A stretch of DNA of 64,000 nt from assembly GCF_017591425.1 (NCBI RefSeq), contig NW_024466607.1:8254501-8318500 (forward strand), in the 5' to 3' direction. The stretch comes from Ochotona curzoniae. Taxonomy: Eukaryota; Chordata; Mammalia; Lagomorpha; Ochotonidae. Below the pieces are notes generated by a model, which saw nothing but the letters and a program-made list of their open reading frames with translations, was not told the origin of the DNA and ran no database searches. The position numbers and the translations under genes are program-made. Every line of letters begins with the position of its first letter. Position 1 is the first letter of the stretch. Shown one piece after another: positions 1-17,499 of the stretch.

Positions 1-1780
1 GCAGTTAGGGTTTGAGTGCCTGGCAGCTTCTGACGGCTAGCCCAGCCCGCCATCACAGCAGGCCTTCAGTCTTGGAGAGAGGGCCAGATCTTAGTGAAAG
101 GCACATGGCTCTTGAGGAGGCGTCTGGGGATCAGGCCCACATGAACGCTTTCCCTGGTGAACTTGGCCTCTCTGGGCCCAAAACCTTCAGCTGTGGGACT
201 TGGAAGGCTCTCACCAGTCGTGATGCCTGTGTGACAGCTCAGCCTGGACAGATGGCGCCCCCTGCTGGGAAGCCCTGCCAACTGGCTTCCTGCCTTCGGG
301 GTGCTGACAGCCCAGCACACGGCCTCTGAGCCTGGCAGTTCTCTTAACCCTAGGAGTGAGGTCTCTGGGAGGAGGTGCACAGGAAGGTGAGTTTGCGCTT
401 AGAACCCGGATAATCGGCCTGCTTTGTGCAGGTTGATTTGACCAGAGGATGCTAGAGTTGTGAGAATTTGTTGCCAGGGAGCAGTTGCCCAAATAGGAGG
501 TAGATTCTTAGGGTGTCAAGTCCCTGTTCTAGGGCTAGGTTGCTCTAGAGGAGTCGTGGTGGAAACGTGCTATAATGGTGATGGCAGTGTCCACCTAACA
601 GTGGTAACTGCCATCCACCATGTACTGAGCAGCACTTGTGGGACCAGGCAAACGTGAGGAGCTAGGGCCTGGTGTTCTCGTTGTTCAGCCGAGGAATAAG
701 GCACAGAGGATACCCAGCTCGGCCACGAGGCTGGGGCCTGAAGCCTGGGTGTGGGTGGTGGAGCCTGTGCTTCTAGCATTGGTTAGCACGGACCAGGATG
801 AGATTTCGGAACGTGCGCCCCGCTTGCCAGCATCTGATATCCTTTCTGTTAGAGTCAACACACACAGGGGAGCTGCCACCAAGCCTCCTCATGTCCCAGA
901 CTCAAATTTGACCTTCTGGGATCAGAGGGGAAGTGTTGTTAACGGAATGTTTCTTCTGGGTCACAGACTGTCCAGAGCTGTTTGGACATCTCATTAATCC
1001 CAGGACACCCGAGGACGCCATGGGCAGGCGAGGTTGCCTGCTGTCTCACACAGGAGGTGTCCTGCCCAGGCCGCTGGAAAGGACCTGTTGCTGGCAGAAT
1101 TAGAGCCCTGAGGCTCTGCCTTCCCTGCCTTCTCACTGCCCAGTGGCCCCCTCTGCTGGTGGGGAGGGTGCTTTGGGAAGGGCCAGCATGGGCTCTCAGG
1201 GCAGTCTGGAGCACTGGCAGCTGGTGGGTGACAGTGTAGTTGTCATGGTATTTCCCTTTCCACATAGAGTTGCTGGCCCTCGTGGCCTCCAACTGGTCTC
1301 CTGCCATCTCCTGCTCTCTGTGGAATTGGTCTTTGTGGACCACTTGGAGGGGGCCTCTATTTTCTGGGGTTTGATTTCTAACCCAGCCTAGTTCCCACAG
1401 GGGAGTTACAGGCCTTGCAGTCACCTGGAAGCTCGTGGCCTTGGATCAGTTCCTTGACTCAGGAATCTTACTGTCTTCTCAGGAATAGCGAGGGAGTACC
1501 AGCATCTTGGAGAGTTAGTTGCAGGGTTGAAAGGAATGCCAGGTGCTCACGTGAGCGGGCCTGGAGTACTGGCCGTTGGGGGCTGATCCCGTGTCCCTGC
1601 GCGGTGTGGTCTGTGGCTGATCTGCCTCAGGAGATCTCTGGGAATCCAGGGAGACACGCAGGCTCCACATTGTCCCTTTTTACTTTGCCCACTCTTGAGG
1701 TCCTCAGGGTCACTTTTCCTGAGAAGATTGGGATGTGGCACAATCCCAGGAGGATGGCTTTAGATCTCGTTTTCTTTCTA

Positions 1781-2064
1781 AAGATGTATTTATTTATTTG
1801 GAAGAGTTGCAGAAAGGGAGCGAGACATCAGTCGTCCATCTGCTGGTTCCCTCCCCCGACGGCTGCAAGAGCCAGGGATGGGGCAGGTTGCTGCCAGAGG
1901 CAGCAGCTTCTGCGGGCTCTCCCACGTCAGTAGCAGGGTCCAAAATGCCTGGGCCATTTCTCACTTTCCCAGGCCATTTGCAAGAAGCTGGTTTGGAAGT
2001 GGAGCAGCCGGGACATGAGCTAGCACCTGCCTGAGATGCCAGCCTTGCAGGTGGAGGCTTCTGA
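1781..2064 (-). mobile_element. C-type SINE, old
   Basis: An antisense copy begins AAGATGTATTTATTT and retains CCATCTGCTGGTTC and the GGAAGTGGAGCAGCC block. It is clearly diverged from the young copies. Confidence 0.7.
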
Positions 2065-2196
2065 GTGCTGTGGGCTGCGCTGCATCCCCTCTGGGCTGCA
2101 CTGAGACTCCCTGCCTGCGCCCTGCTGGCTGAGCGCACGGAGCTGAGTCTGTGCTAGCACGAGGAGGCTTGCTTTTCTTCTCTTTTTTCTTTTTTT

Positions 2197-2496
2197 AAGA
2201 TTTATTTATTTTTATTGCAAAGCCAGGTATATATAGAGACGAGGAGAGACAGAGAAATATCGTCTGTCCGATGATTCACTCCCCAAGTGACCTTAACAAC
2301 TGGTGCAGTGCTGATCTGAAGCCAGGAGCTTCCTCCAGGTCTGCCATGCAGGTGCAGGGTCCCAAGGCTTTGGACCATCCTCGACTGCTTTCCCAGGCCA
2401 CAAGCAGAAGCTGGATGGGAAGTGGAGCTGCTAGGGTACTAATTGGCACCCATATGAGATGCTGGCACTTGGAAAATTTGGGATTAGCCAATGGAA
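2197..2496 (-). mobile_element. C-type SINE
   Basis: An antisense copy runs from AAGATTTATTTATTTTTATT through GGGTCCCAAGGCTTTGG to the GAGATGCTGGCACTTG end. It is moderately young. Confidence 0.85.
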
Positions 2497-3548
2497 CCAG
2501 ATCTGAATTTTATAATTTTTACTTTTAAATTTAGATTTAGGATTTGGAATTAATTTCTGTGTGTGGTAAAAGGAAGGACTTAGCCCAGGTGTGAACATGC
2601 AGTTGTCTCTGAACCATTTGTGGAAGACTGTCCTTTTTCATTGAATTGTCATGCCAAGCATTCATACCAAGTGGCACTATGTTCACTGAGGCAAATGTAA
2701 GTGGATGTGGTGAGCTGTGCTTCACTTCCCCCGGAGGGGTGCGTGCTCTGTGTGGTGGGGAGCTCTGTGCCATCCGTATTGCTCTGGTCACCCAGGGGTT
2801 CTCAGCAAGGGTCAGTTTCAGTCCCTGGCTCATCTGACATTCCTACTTGCCCTGGGTTAGAGGTGCCGTCGGCAGCCAGCGGTCAGAGCCCATGCATGTT
2901 TGCTTGTGCTTCCCACAATGCACCACGCAGGCCCTGCACACACAGTTATTTGGTCCCACACATCACTGTGCCACAATGGAGAAACCTTGCTTTCCCAAAG
3001 TGAAGGAGCCCAGCATTTTGCAGACGCGTGGGGGTTTCTAGAGAATTCTGCACCGGAAGCCCTGTTGGCCTTACTGCTGCAGGTGTACCCTGTGCATTCC
3101 AGAGGGAATTGGGTCTGTGAACTCGCAGTCGAGCTGAGCACCTGAGCGAGGCCCACCAATAGCAATTTGGACCATGTTAAAATTAGTAGAAGGTTGGCCA
3201 AAGCCAGACTGAATGTATGAGACAGGACAATAAATCTGTTCTACCTTAAATGTAGTGATTGTTGTTGCAGCTCATTTTTGGGGCAGTTTCTGTAGTACAC
3301 TGTGACTGTTATGGTCACCTCATGAAACAACGGTTGCCCCTTCTGAGAGCCCCTCTGGTCAACAGGGCATTTACTGGTAAGTGGATCTCGTGCAGTTGGC
3401 ATGAGATTAGCAACATCACCAGCCCCTTGTGTAGGATGGAATTCTGGAAAACATTTTCACCTAACATGTTTTCTAGAGGAAACTTTATATGTAAGATTTA
3501 TGTTTAGATCAATCTAAAATAGGTTTTCTTTAAACTTTTTTTTTTTTC

Positions 3549-3834
3549 AAGATTTATTTGTTAATGTTTGAGTTACAGAGAGATCCGTCTACTGGTTACT
3601 GCCTGGCTGACTGCAATGGCCAGGCTGAAGCCAGGAGCTGGGAGCTTCATCTGCGTCCCCCACATAGGCAGCAGAGGCCCAAGCACTAGGACCACCTTCC
3701 TTTGCTTTTCCCAGGCCGTTATTAGGGAGCTGGATTGTAAGTGGAGCAGCCGGCACATGACATGGCCCACATACGTATGGTGATGCTGACATTGCAGGCA
3801 GCAGCTTCACCCACTGTGCCACAACGCCAGCCCC
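3549..3834 (-). mobile_element. C-type SINE, old
   Basis: An antisense copy begins AAGATTTATTTGTTAATG and ends CACTGTGCCACAACGCCAGC. Divergence is higher than in the young copies. Confidence 0.75.
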
Positions 3835-3838
3835 TCTT

Positions 3839-4062
3839 TTAAATGTTTTCTTATTTATCTTCATCTGCTTGAAAAACAGAGACAAAGACAGAGATCTGAT
3901 CTTCCCGAGGAGCCTGGAGCTCCATTCGAGACTGCCTTGTGGGTGGCAGGGGGCCAGGCCGTGAGGGACCACCCAATGCTTCCCGGGTGTGCTGGCCCCA
4001 GGGTGGACCAGCAGCTCGAGCCAGGCATTCTGATAGCCCGCTACACCCTCCCCGGCCAAACT
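3839..4062 (-). mobile_element. degraded SINE fragment
   Basis: Recognisable pieces (AAAAACAGAGACAAAGACAG, AGCTCGAGCCAGGCATTC, ATAGCCCGCTAC) suggest a second antisense copy next to the preceding one. Boundaries are poor. Confidence 0.4.
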
Positions 4063-4782
4063 TTTCTTTGATTACTGAAAATGTTTATCAGTCTTCAACA
4101 GCCTTTTAATAGACTTTCTGCTTAAATTCCTAGTTTTATGGACTCAAAACTCTTAAGAAATTTTCTTAATGTATTCCTATAAAATCTGCTCTTTTGAGGT
4201 AGAGTACTTCATTTTTCATAACCCTTTTGTCACTAAAACTCTTCTTATTTGTTATCCTGTCTACAGTGAAGATGATTTATTGTGGGTGTTGTCGAATTTT
4301 GGATGCTTTTGTCCTTGGGATATTTTAATGTGACAAAATAGATTTTAAGATTTCCTCTGAATTCCAAATAAGACTTAAAAAAATACGTACAGCTTGAATG
4401 GAATCAAATAACTAAAGGATAAATGTAGTTTTGAAAGGTTATTTTGCTTAACATGAAGCTACTCGTTATGCAAAGTGCTAACATTTGGAATGGTAGAATT
4501 TTATCCTTATAATTCTTAATGTTTTAAGAATGTTTATGGCTGAATTAAAATTAAAATTAATATTTTTACTTGCTGTAAGCCTGGTTCCCTATTTTTAAGA
4601 TGTACAGAGAGATCATCCACTTGCTGATTGGTCCCTTAAATGGCCGCAGTGGCTGGGGCTGGGCCAGGCTGACGCCAGAAGCCTGGAACCCCAGCTGAGT
4701 CTCCCCTGAGGGCGCACAGAACCAAGCACGCTCTCCACTGCTTTCCCAGGCGCTGGGAGCCAGATCAGAAGTGACAAATCCT

Positions 4783-5100
4783 GAGCCCAGTGCAATAGCC
4801 TCTTGGCTAAATTCTTGCCTTGCATCTGCTGGGATCCCATATGGGTGCCACTTCATGTCTCAGCTGCTCCACTTCTCATCCAGCTCCCTGCTTGTGGCCC
4901 GGGAAAGCTGTTGAGGGTTGCACAAAGCCTTGGGACCCTGTAACCATGTAGGAGATCCAGAAGAAGTTTCTGGCTCCTGGCTTCAGATCAGCTCAGCTCT
5001 AGCCGTTGCAGCCACTTGGGGAGTGAGCCAGAGAATGGAAGATCTTTCTCTCTGTCTCTTATTCTGACTATATATCTGCCTTCCCAATTAAAAAAAAAAA
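4783..5100 (+). mobile_element. C-type SINE
   Basis: A + strand copy runs from the GAGCCCAGTGCAATAGCC head through GGATCCCATATGGGTGCC to an A-rich tail near 5090-5100. Confidence 0.75.
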
Positions 5101-5132
5101 ATAGAATACATCTTTAAAAAAGTGATTCATTG

Positions 5133-5473
5133 GGCACAGTGCGGTGGCCTAGTGGCTAAAGTCCTCGCCTTAAACACACTGGGATTTCATATGGGCGCCG
5201 GTTCTAATCCCAGCAGCTCCACTTCCCATCCAGCTCCCTGCTTGTGCCCTGGGGAAACCGTTGAGGACGGCCCAATGCTTTGGGACCCTGTATCCGCATG
5301 GGAAACCTGGAGGAGGTTCCTGGCTCCTGTCTTCAGATCAGCGCAGCACCAGTCATTGCGCTCACTTGGGGAATGAATCTTCGGGTGGAAGATCTTCCTC
5401 TCTGTCTCTCCTCCTCTCTGTATATCTGACTTTGCAATAAAAATAAATAATTCTTAGGGAAAAAAAAAAACCC
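5133..5473 (+). mobile_element. young C-type SINE with perfect 14-bp duplications
   Basis: AAAGTGATTCATTG flanks the element at 5119-5132 and 5474-5487. The copy is close to consensus (CAGTGCGGTGGCCTAGTGGC, GGTTCTAATCCCAGC) and ends with AATAAATAATTC and an A run. Confidence 0.88.
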
Positions 5474-5599
5474 AAAGTGATTCATTGAAGACTTGAACTG
5501 TCACATATGTAATGCCAACTTTGTAGACAGTGGCCTAACCTGCTGGACCACAGTGCCAGCCCTCCCTATTGTTAATGTTAAATGTACCAATTATTCATC

Positions 5600-6255
5600 A
5601 ATGTAGCATTTTATTCTTTTTAATTTGTTTTTGTTGTGGTGAAATGAATATAACATAAAAATTTTGCATTTAATCATTTCTTTAAAATATTTCGTTTTTT
5701 GTTTTGAAAGGCAGAGTTATGGAGACGGGGGAGCAACATCGACACAATCTTCCACCTGCTGGTTCATCCTCCAGATGGCTGCAGTGGCCAGAGCCGGGTC
5801 GGACCAGAACCAGCAGGTGGATCAGGGTCTGCTACATAGCATAGGCACAGGGGCCCACACACTTGAGCCATTGTCGGAGAGCTGGATTGGAAGTGGAGCA
5901 GCCAGAATACAAACTGGTGCCCATTTGGGAGGCTGGTAACCACAGTTGGAGGTTTAACCTACTGTGCCACAGTGCTGGCCCCCATTTTAACTATTTTTAA
6001 TTCATTGGCATTAATTACATTGACAGTGTTGTACAGCTGTCATCCCCATTTCCAAGACTTTTCATCGCTCCAACCTGGAAACTCTGAGACTATTGAGCCT
6101 TATGTCCCATGCGTCTCTTTTCCAGATTCATGCAAACTTCCGGTCCACAGCCTGTCTGAATTTACAACTGTAGCTGCATGCTATCGTGGGATCAGGCAGC
6201 ATCTACCCCTTTATGTCTAGCTTCCCCCACTTGAGGTGTTTTCAGTACCTGCTGT
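5600..6255 (-). mobile_element. mammalian-wide L1 3' fragment, interrupted by a SINE
   Basis: GTTGTGGTGAAATGAATATA and ACATAAAAATTTTGCATTTA before the SINE continue after it as TTTTTAATTCATTGGCATTA and the ACAGCTGTCATCCCCATTTC region. These match the well-known antisense 3' end of old L1M elements. Confidence 0.7.
5687..5983 (-). mobile_element. C-type SINE, old, inside L1
   Basis: An antisense copy retains TTTTGAAAGGCAGAGTTATG, CCACCTGCTGGTTCATCC and the CTACTGTGCCACAGTGCTGG end. It splits the L1 fragment above. Confidence 0.75.
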
Positions 6256-7039
6256 GCCTAGTATGTACTTATTAGCATTTTGTAATATAACTGCACATTT
6301 ATGTTTCAGTTTAGCAGGTAGGGTTTCAGGTGATAGGGTTTTTTGTTGTTTTTTGTTTGTTTTATTATTATTATTTTTTTCTTATTGACTGAATTGTATT
6401 TTTAGAGTTACTTGTCTTTGGAACCAATTTAACAATGAAGTCCAGATGATGTGCCTTGTTCTTTATTGTGATTAACTCTGCCCAAGACTTGTGTCTTGAG
6501 TAAGTTTCAGAATGCCAGCCATCACCCCCAACATAGATCTCCTGGCACTGTGACTCCTGAGAGCCCAGGTGGAAGCGCATAGCACGTGGCTTCACCACCG
6601 TCTCCACACCCTGGGCAGGGTGCCACCAGCCTGTGCCCATTGTCCAGCCCGACACACGTTTGATGCCCGTGTGGTGGGTTTTCAGGGTTCTTTTCCTGAG
6701 CCCTTGGTCCCCGTAGTTTGGCTAAGAGTTTGAACAGCTGAAATTGAGCAGCTTTGAAAAAGAAGTAAAATAAAGGATGTAAGGGAAAGCATTCAGTTGC
6801 CCTATTAGTTGGAGAAGGAATGCAAATTGAAGCATATTAATCTTTGCCTATTCTTTTAAACCGATAGAATGGTATAATATTTAAGAATTAGCTGTGAGAT
6901 TCCACAGTCCATCTGCATATAGCTGTGTGAATTAGGACATCCATTCAAATGGTGTGGCCGTTCAGATAGACACTGTATGTACTAGTTGCTGAGGGAATGG
7001 TTGTGGCTGTGTGTTTAAATAGTTTACAGAAAGTTGAAT

Positions 7040-7330
7040 AGGGCCCAGCGTGGTAGTCTAGTGGCTAAATCCTTGCACCAGGATTCCATATGGGTGCCAG
7101 TTTGTGTCTCGCCTGTTCCACTGCCCATCCTGCTCTCTACTAGTGAGTCTGGGACGGCTCAAAGCCATGGGACCCTGCACCTGCTTGGGAGATCCGGAAG
7201 AAGCTCCTGGCTCCTGGCTTCAGGAGTTTAGCCCCAGCTGTTGAGGCCACTTGGGGAGTGAACCAGCAGACGGAAGATCTTTCTGTTTCTCCTCTAAAGT
7301 TGTCTTTCCAATAAAAATAAATCATGAATA
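7040..7330 (+). mobile_element. C-type SINE
   Basis: A + strand copy begins GGGCCCAGCGTGGTAGTCTA and ends CCAATAAAAATAAATCATG. It is slightly shortened in the 3' half. Confidence 0.82.
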
Positions 7331-7599
7331 ATACTGATAACAGCAAGAGTTGGAAACTACCTAAATGCTCAATAATTTGAATTGTTACTTGTTATTTACT
7401 ACATTGTTAAATGAATACTAAACATTGAAATAAGTAACATGAATAAAAGAAAAGTCGTGCTTATGTAATACATAAAATCAGAAACGTCAAGTTTGACGGA
7501 AGTTCAGGGTATGTTTTAGTGTGATTTTACGTAAACTTTTTTTCTCTTAGGTTTCCTATGATCTTGATAGTTATTAAGATAATAAAGTTGGTTGTTTAT

Positions 7600-7806
7600 T
7601 TCTTTGCAAGAGCTCCCATCTGCTGGTTCACTCCCCTCAGGCTTGTAATGTCTGGGGCTAGGTCGAAAGCAGGGTCACCTCGTGCTGGTGGGAAGAACTT
7701 GGCGACTCGGGCCCTGGCTGGCCCCTCCGCAGTGTGCAGGAAGCTGGGTGTGGAGCCAGGCGCTCGGACAGGACGGAGTTGCCCTGCCAGCAGCTTAACT
7801 GCTGGA
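7600..7806 (-). mobile_element. degraded C-type SINE
   Basis: CCATCTGCTGGTTCACTCCC and AGGAAGCTGGGTGTGGAGCC are typical of antisense copies. The ends are eroded. Confidence 0.5.
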
Positions 7807-7827
7807 GCAGATGGCTGCCCCGGTTAG

Positions 7828-13275
<5,448 letters not shown>

Positions 13276-14059
13276 CATTGACATTCTGTCTGCTTTAACT
13301 TTAAAAAAAAGAAGAAGAAGAAAAGAAACCTTAACATCTTAGAGGAGTGTGACATTTGCCACAGTTATGCCATAGTCACGTTTTCTCTATTGTACCAGAC
13401 GTCGTTTTTCCATCCCAGGACCCCATCCTGGACACATCACACCTGGCCGTCTCCGTCGGTGCTTGTCGCCTGGGACAGTTTCCGGGATGGCCAGTCAGGT
13501 GCTCTGTCATGTAGCAACCAACGTGACCTGTGTCTGGTGATGTTGACCTTGGCCACCTGGCTGAGGTCATGTGGCTTAGCTTGCTTGCTCCTGTGCTGTC
13601 TCTCTGGGAGGAAGTCAGCAGGTGCATGCCACAGGTGTGAGGTGGGAGACCTGTTGTTTACCTGAACCAGCCGGCGTGTGCACAGGGCACCCACTCTGGT
13701 TTGCTCAGCCATGTCTGTCAGTGTGGGCGTGGGAATATCCATTAGTTGCTTGGGTGATAATCCCTTATAACTCAATGCTAGTTGTTTTGTTACTTAAATT
13801 GATCTAGCTTTGACCACGGAAGGCTTTTTCTGCTGGTTGTGTCCTTGCACAAGCCCCCATCCGTGTGAGTGCTCGTCTGGGAGCACCCACTGAGTGGGCA
13901 GGAAGGGCAAGGGCGGCGCCACGCGGCCCGCCTGGCTGGAGGGTTCTGGCCCTCTGAGGCTGAGCTGCTGCAAGTTCATCCCAGACCCGCTGCTCGTGTG
14001 TCTTGTGAGACATGGGGGAGGGAGACCTGACAAGATGCCTCTAGTTTATTCATTTATTT

Positions 14060-14298
14060 TTTTAAGAGATGTATGTACCTTTATTAGAAAGCGTATGTAT
14101 AGAGAGAAGGAGATACACTCCCCAGGTGACCTCATAGGCCAGAGCTGAGCCAGTCTAAAGCGAGGACCTCTTCGGGTCTCCCACACAGGTGCAGGGAGCT
14201 GGGTGGGCAGTGGAGCAGCCAGGACTAGAACTGGCATCCATAAGGGATCCCAGAGATACAAGGTGAGGATTTAGCCACTAGGCTATCACACCAGGCCC
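14060..14298 (-). mobile_element. C-type SINE, shortened
   Basis: An antisense copy begins TTTAAGAGATGTATGTACC and ends GCCACTAGGCTATCACACCA. Part of the middle is missing. Confidence 0.75.
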
Positions 14299-14599
14299 AG
14301 ATTTATTTATTTTTATTGGAAAGGAGGAGAGACAGAAAGATCTTCCATCTGCTGGCTCACTCCCCAAATGGCAGCAGTGGCTTGAGCTGAGCTAATCTGA
14401 AGCCAGAAAAAAGGAGCTTTTTCTAGATTTCCCACGTGGGTGCAGGGTCCCAAGGCTTTGGGCCATCCTCCTCTGCTTTCCCAGGCCAAGCAGGGGACTA
14501 GATGGAGAGTGGAACAGCCAGCACACAAACCGTAGCCCACATGGGATCCCGGCACTTGAAAGGGGAAGATTAACCATTGGGGCCACTGCGCTGGGCTCA
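14299..14599 (-). mobile_element. C-type SINE
   Basis: A second antisense copy abuts the previous one head to tail, from AGATTTATTTATTTTTATTG to GCCACTGCGCTGGGCTC. Confidence 0.85.
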
Positions 14600-15111
14600 G
14601 TGATGTCCCTGTGTACATGCAAGCCAGGCTTCACTTCCTTGGGTGGCGTTGTTCCATGGGCACATCTAGGATGTGCAGGCCAGCAGGGCAGCAGGGCACT
14701 CCTCAGCTCTCGCTGGAGCTGCCAGGACTCTCCTTCGACTGACTCCCAAGGGAGCTCTTAGCATAGTGGATGGGGGAGGGCCCTTCCCAAGGTCAGGGTC
14801 AAGTATTCAGGCCTGGCCTACCCTGGCCTGCTGTGAGATTGTGCCCGTGTCTGGTTCCCAACTTAAGCCATATTAGAAAAAACTGAGTCATGATACCCAA
14901 GATGTACTGGGGACCAAGCTAATGCTTAGCATGTCATCTTCACAGTGGCCCCTTGAGATTGGCATAGGCTGTGAGCCCACTTTTGTAAGTGAGGAGGATG
15001 AAGGACTGGTCATGTGCTGTCCAGCTTGTAAGAGAGGGGCCAGTAACCCCGGCTGCCATGGCCAGGCCGCCTTCGGGATGCAGAGCTACCGCTGGGGGGC
15101 AGCTGCTGCTC

Positions 15112-15455
15112 TTTTTTTCTGATTCTTTTTGGTAAGAATTCATTATTTTTATTGCAAAGATATACAGAGAGGAGGAGAGACAGAGAGGAAAATCTTCTGT
15201 CCACTGATTCACTCCCCAAGTGACCGCAATGGCTGGAGCTGTGCTGATCCGAAACCAGGAGCCAGGAGCTTCTTCCAGGTCTCCCACATGGGTGCAGGGT
15301 CCCAAGGCTTTGGACTGCCCTCGTCTGCTTTCCCAGGCCAAAAGCAGGGAGCTGGATGGGAACTGAAGCTGCAGGGATTAGAACCTGTGCCCCTATGGAA
15401 TCCTGGTGCATTCTAGGCGAGGACTTTAGCCACTAGGCCACAGTGCTGGGCCCTG
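15112..15455 (-). mobile_element. young C-type SINE with 10-bp duplications
   Basis: GCTGCTGCTC flanks the copy at 15102-15111 and 15456-15465. The body is nearly consensus and ends CCACTAGGCCACAGTGCTGG. Confidence 0.85.
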
Positions 15456-15832
15456 GCTGCTGCTCATTTTTGTTGTTGTTGTTGTTATTGGTTACATTGC
15501 ATTATGTGACACAGTTTTATAGGCACTGGGATTCTCCCCTCCCCTTCCCAAAACCCGCCCCCCCATGGTGGATTCCTCCACCTTGTTGCATTACCACAGT
15601 TCCAATTCAGTTGAGATTCTTTCTTTGCAAGCATCTACAAAGCATAGAGTCCAGCATCTTATTGTCCAGAAAAGTTCAACGGTTTCTTAGGGAGACTATC
15701 TCTGGTCTGAAGGTGGAGCCGACAGAGTATCATCCCAATCAATTAAAAGCCCCAACATTACATCAGTAACGATTTGTAACGTAATGGAATTAGTTGACAT
15801 GGTATTGTGTAACCAACGTGTTAAAAGAGAGA
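15456..15832 (-). mobile_element. lagomorph L1 3' end, antisense
   Basis: The T-rich, GTT-repeat start leads into CATTATGTGACACAGTTTTA, the CCTCCACCTTGTTGCATTAC region and TAACGTAATGGAATTAGTTG. I recognise this from lagomorph L1 3' UTRs. Only the 3' end is present, as in most truncated L1 insertions. Confidence 0.7.
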
Positions 15833-15979
15833 GAGACTGACTACTGCGCTTGAAGATCGCCATTCCCGGCAGGCGAGGCAGGTAGGCGCAGGTGTGAGGA
15901 AGCTGACCCTCCCCAAGCCACAGTCCCCACTTCCTGTGTCAGTGCTTCCCATCTTGTGTATCTCTGCTCCGGAGCGAGG

Positions 15980-16300
15980 CAGGTAGCTCGGGATAGGTAG
16001 GAAGGTTGGGTTATTTTAATTTTCCTTTTTTTTCCCGCCCCCCAAGCAGGGCCTGGTGATTATTACATTAATCTTCTAGGCGAAGTTTTTACGACCGATC
16101 CCTTGCCGACTATGAGAAGTTTCTCCATCCATTACCAAGAGGGAAACAGACCTTGGTGGGGAGGGAAATATTTGTTACATCTTATCAGGCTGACACACAA
16201 TCTAACAACAATTACAGCAGCCCCATTTTTTGCACTATTTCAGCTGCAGCTTGAAAAATCGTTGTAATATTAAAGTGAGGCGTGGTGGGGGTGGTCATGA
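15980..16300. other. AT-rich unique block, possible conserved noncoding element
   Basis: The sequence is non-repetitive, with homopolymer-flanked motifs (GTGATTATTACATTAATC, ATCTTATCAGGCTGACA). It differs from the GC-rich surroundings. Conservation cannot be assessed here. Confidence 0.25.
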
Positions 16301-16764
16301 GAGGCAGTTGAATATTCCAGGCTCTCGGGAGTGCCCCCCAGCGGGAGCGAGCCGGTGGGCGCCTCCGGAGAAGGCGGGCACCTCCGGAGAAGGTGTCTTT
16401 GCACAACCATCTGTCTCCTGTGCTAATGGCCCAGAGATGCGGGAGGGTGGAAAGGGCTCATGAAAGACGGGTCCCTCGGCCTGCCTGGAGAATTCCTTTC
16501 CCAGCTTCATTTGCCCTGTGCAGAGAGCTCCCTGTCCCCACACACCTCCGAGGGGTCACCCCCACCCCGCTCCCCACCCCAGTGGCTCTGTAGGCCATGT
16601 TGTTGCAGGATTACCAGACCATGTTCTCGTGCCAAAGTGACCCTTGTCAGCAAGCCTCTCAGCCGTTCCTCTAAGAGGGTCCACCCCTACAGGGGTTGGG
16701 AGTTGACACGCAGCTGTCACCTCAGGGCCAGCTAGACTGAAAGCCCAATTCTCAGCAGGTAGGA

Positions 16765-16791
16765 GAGGAGTGAGGCTCCGGGGGCGTGGCG

Positions 16792-16842
<51 letters not shown>

Positions 16843-16872
16843 GAGTGCAGGTTCCAGGGGCGTGGCGCTGGG

Positions 16873-16921
<49 letters not shown>

Positions 16922-17010
16922 TGCAGGTTCCAGGGGCGTGGCGCTGGGTGTGTGTGTGAGAGAGAGAGGAGTGCAGGTTCCAGGGACATGGCACTGAGTG
17001 TGTGTGTGTG
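16765..17010. repeat. compound minisatellite of a 30-bp unit joined to TG/AG microsatellites
   Basis: The unit GAGGAGTGCAGGTTCCAGGG plus GCGTGGCGCTG occurs four times (about 16767, 16842, 16917 and 16968). Each copy is followed by a TG tract, and the first three also by an AG tract of very different length. The longest are TG at 16794-16832 and AG at 16881-16918. Confidence 0.9.
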
Positions 17011-17499
17011 GTATTTGTGTATACTTGTGGTATTGATTTCCTTTGTCCCTACTCTGTTCCTGGGTCCTGGCAGAGCCCTGTTTCTTTATAGGTAATCTGG
17101 GGTGTCCCTCCAGACTGCGGCAAGGACCTGGTGAGATGCTGTGTAACTTCACCTGGGTGCTCAGGGTCCTGTCCCCTTGGGGGCGAATACACACATGGGC
17201 CCGACTTCCAGAACCCCTGTCCTCCCCTTGCTGGGTGCCTGGCACCCAAGGCCTGGGTGAGGACCCAGCAGGTTGGCGTAGCAGGAGAGGAGAAAAGGCA
17301 GCCCCTTGTCCCAGCCAGCACTGGTATTGCCAGGCTGCGCCAGCACTCTTGGTCACTGGGAAGCAGATGTCCTGAAAAGCAAAGTCGTGTCCAGTCTGTC
17401 CATGTGCGGTCACTTCAGTGTGAGGCCACTCCCCTTCACATTTGTGCTGGGACAGCAGGACTGGGAGGCTCAGGGTTTTGGAGAGCAGCAAGCTGTGGA

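Larger units (their letters stand above)
4597..5563 (-). mobile_element. old C-type SINE split by later SINE insertions
   Basis: The 5' part of an antisense SINE (4597-4770, AAGATGTACAGAGAGATC onward) is separated from its 3' part (about 5474-5563, ending GACCACAGTGCCAGCCC). The two younger + strand copies listed next lie between. Confidence 0.55.
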
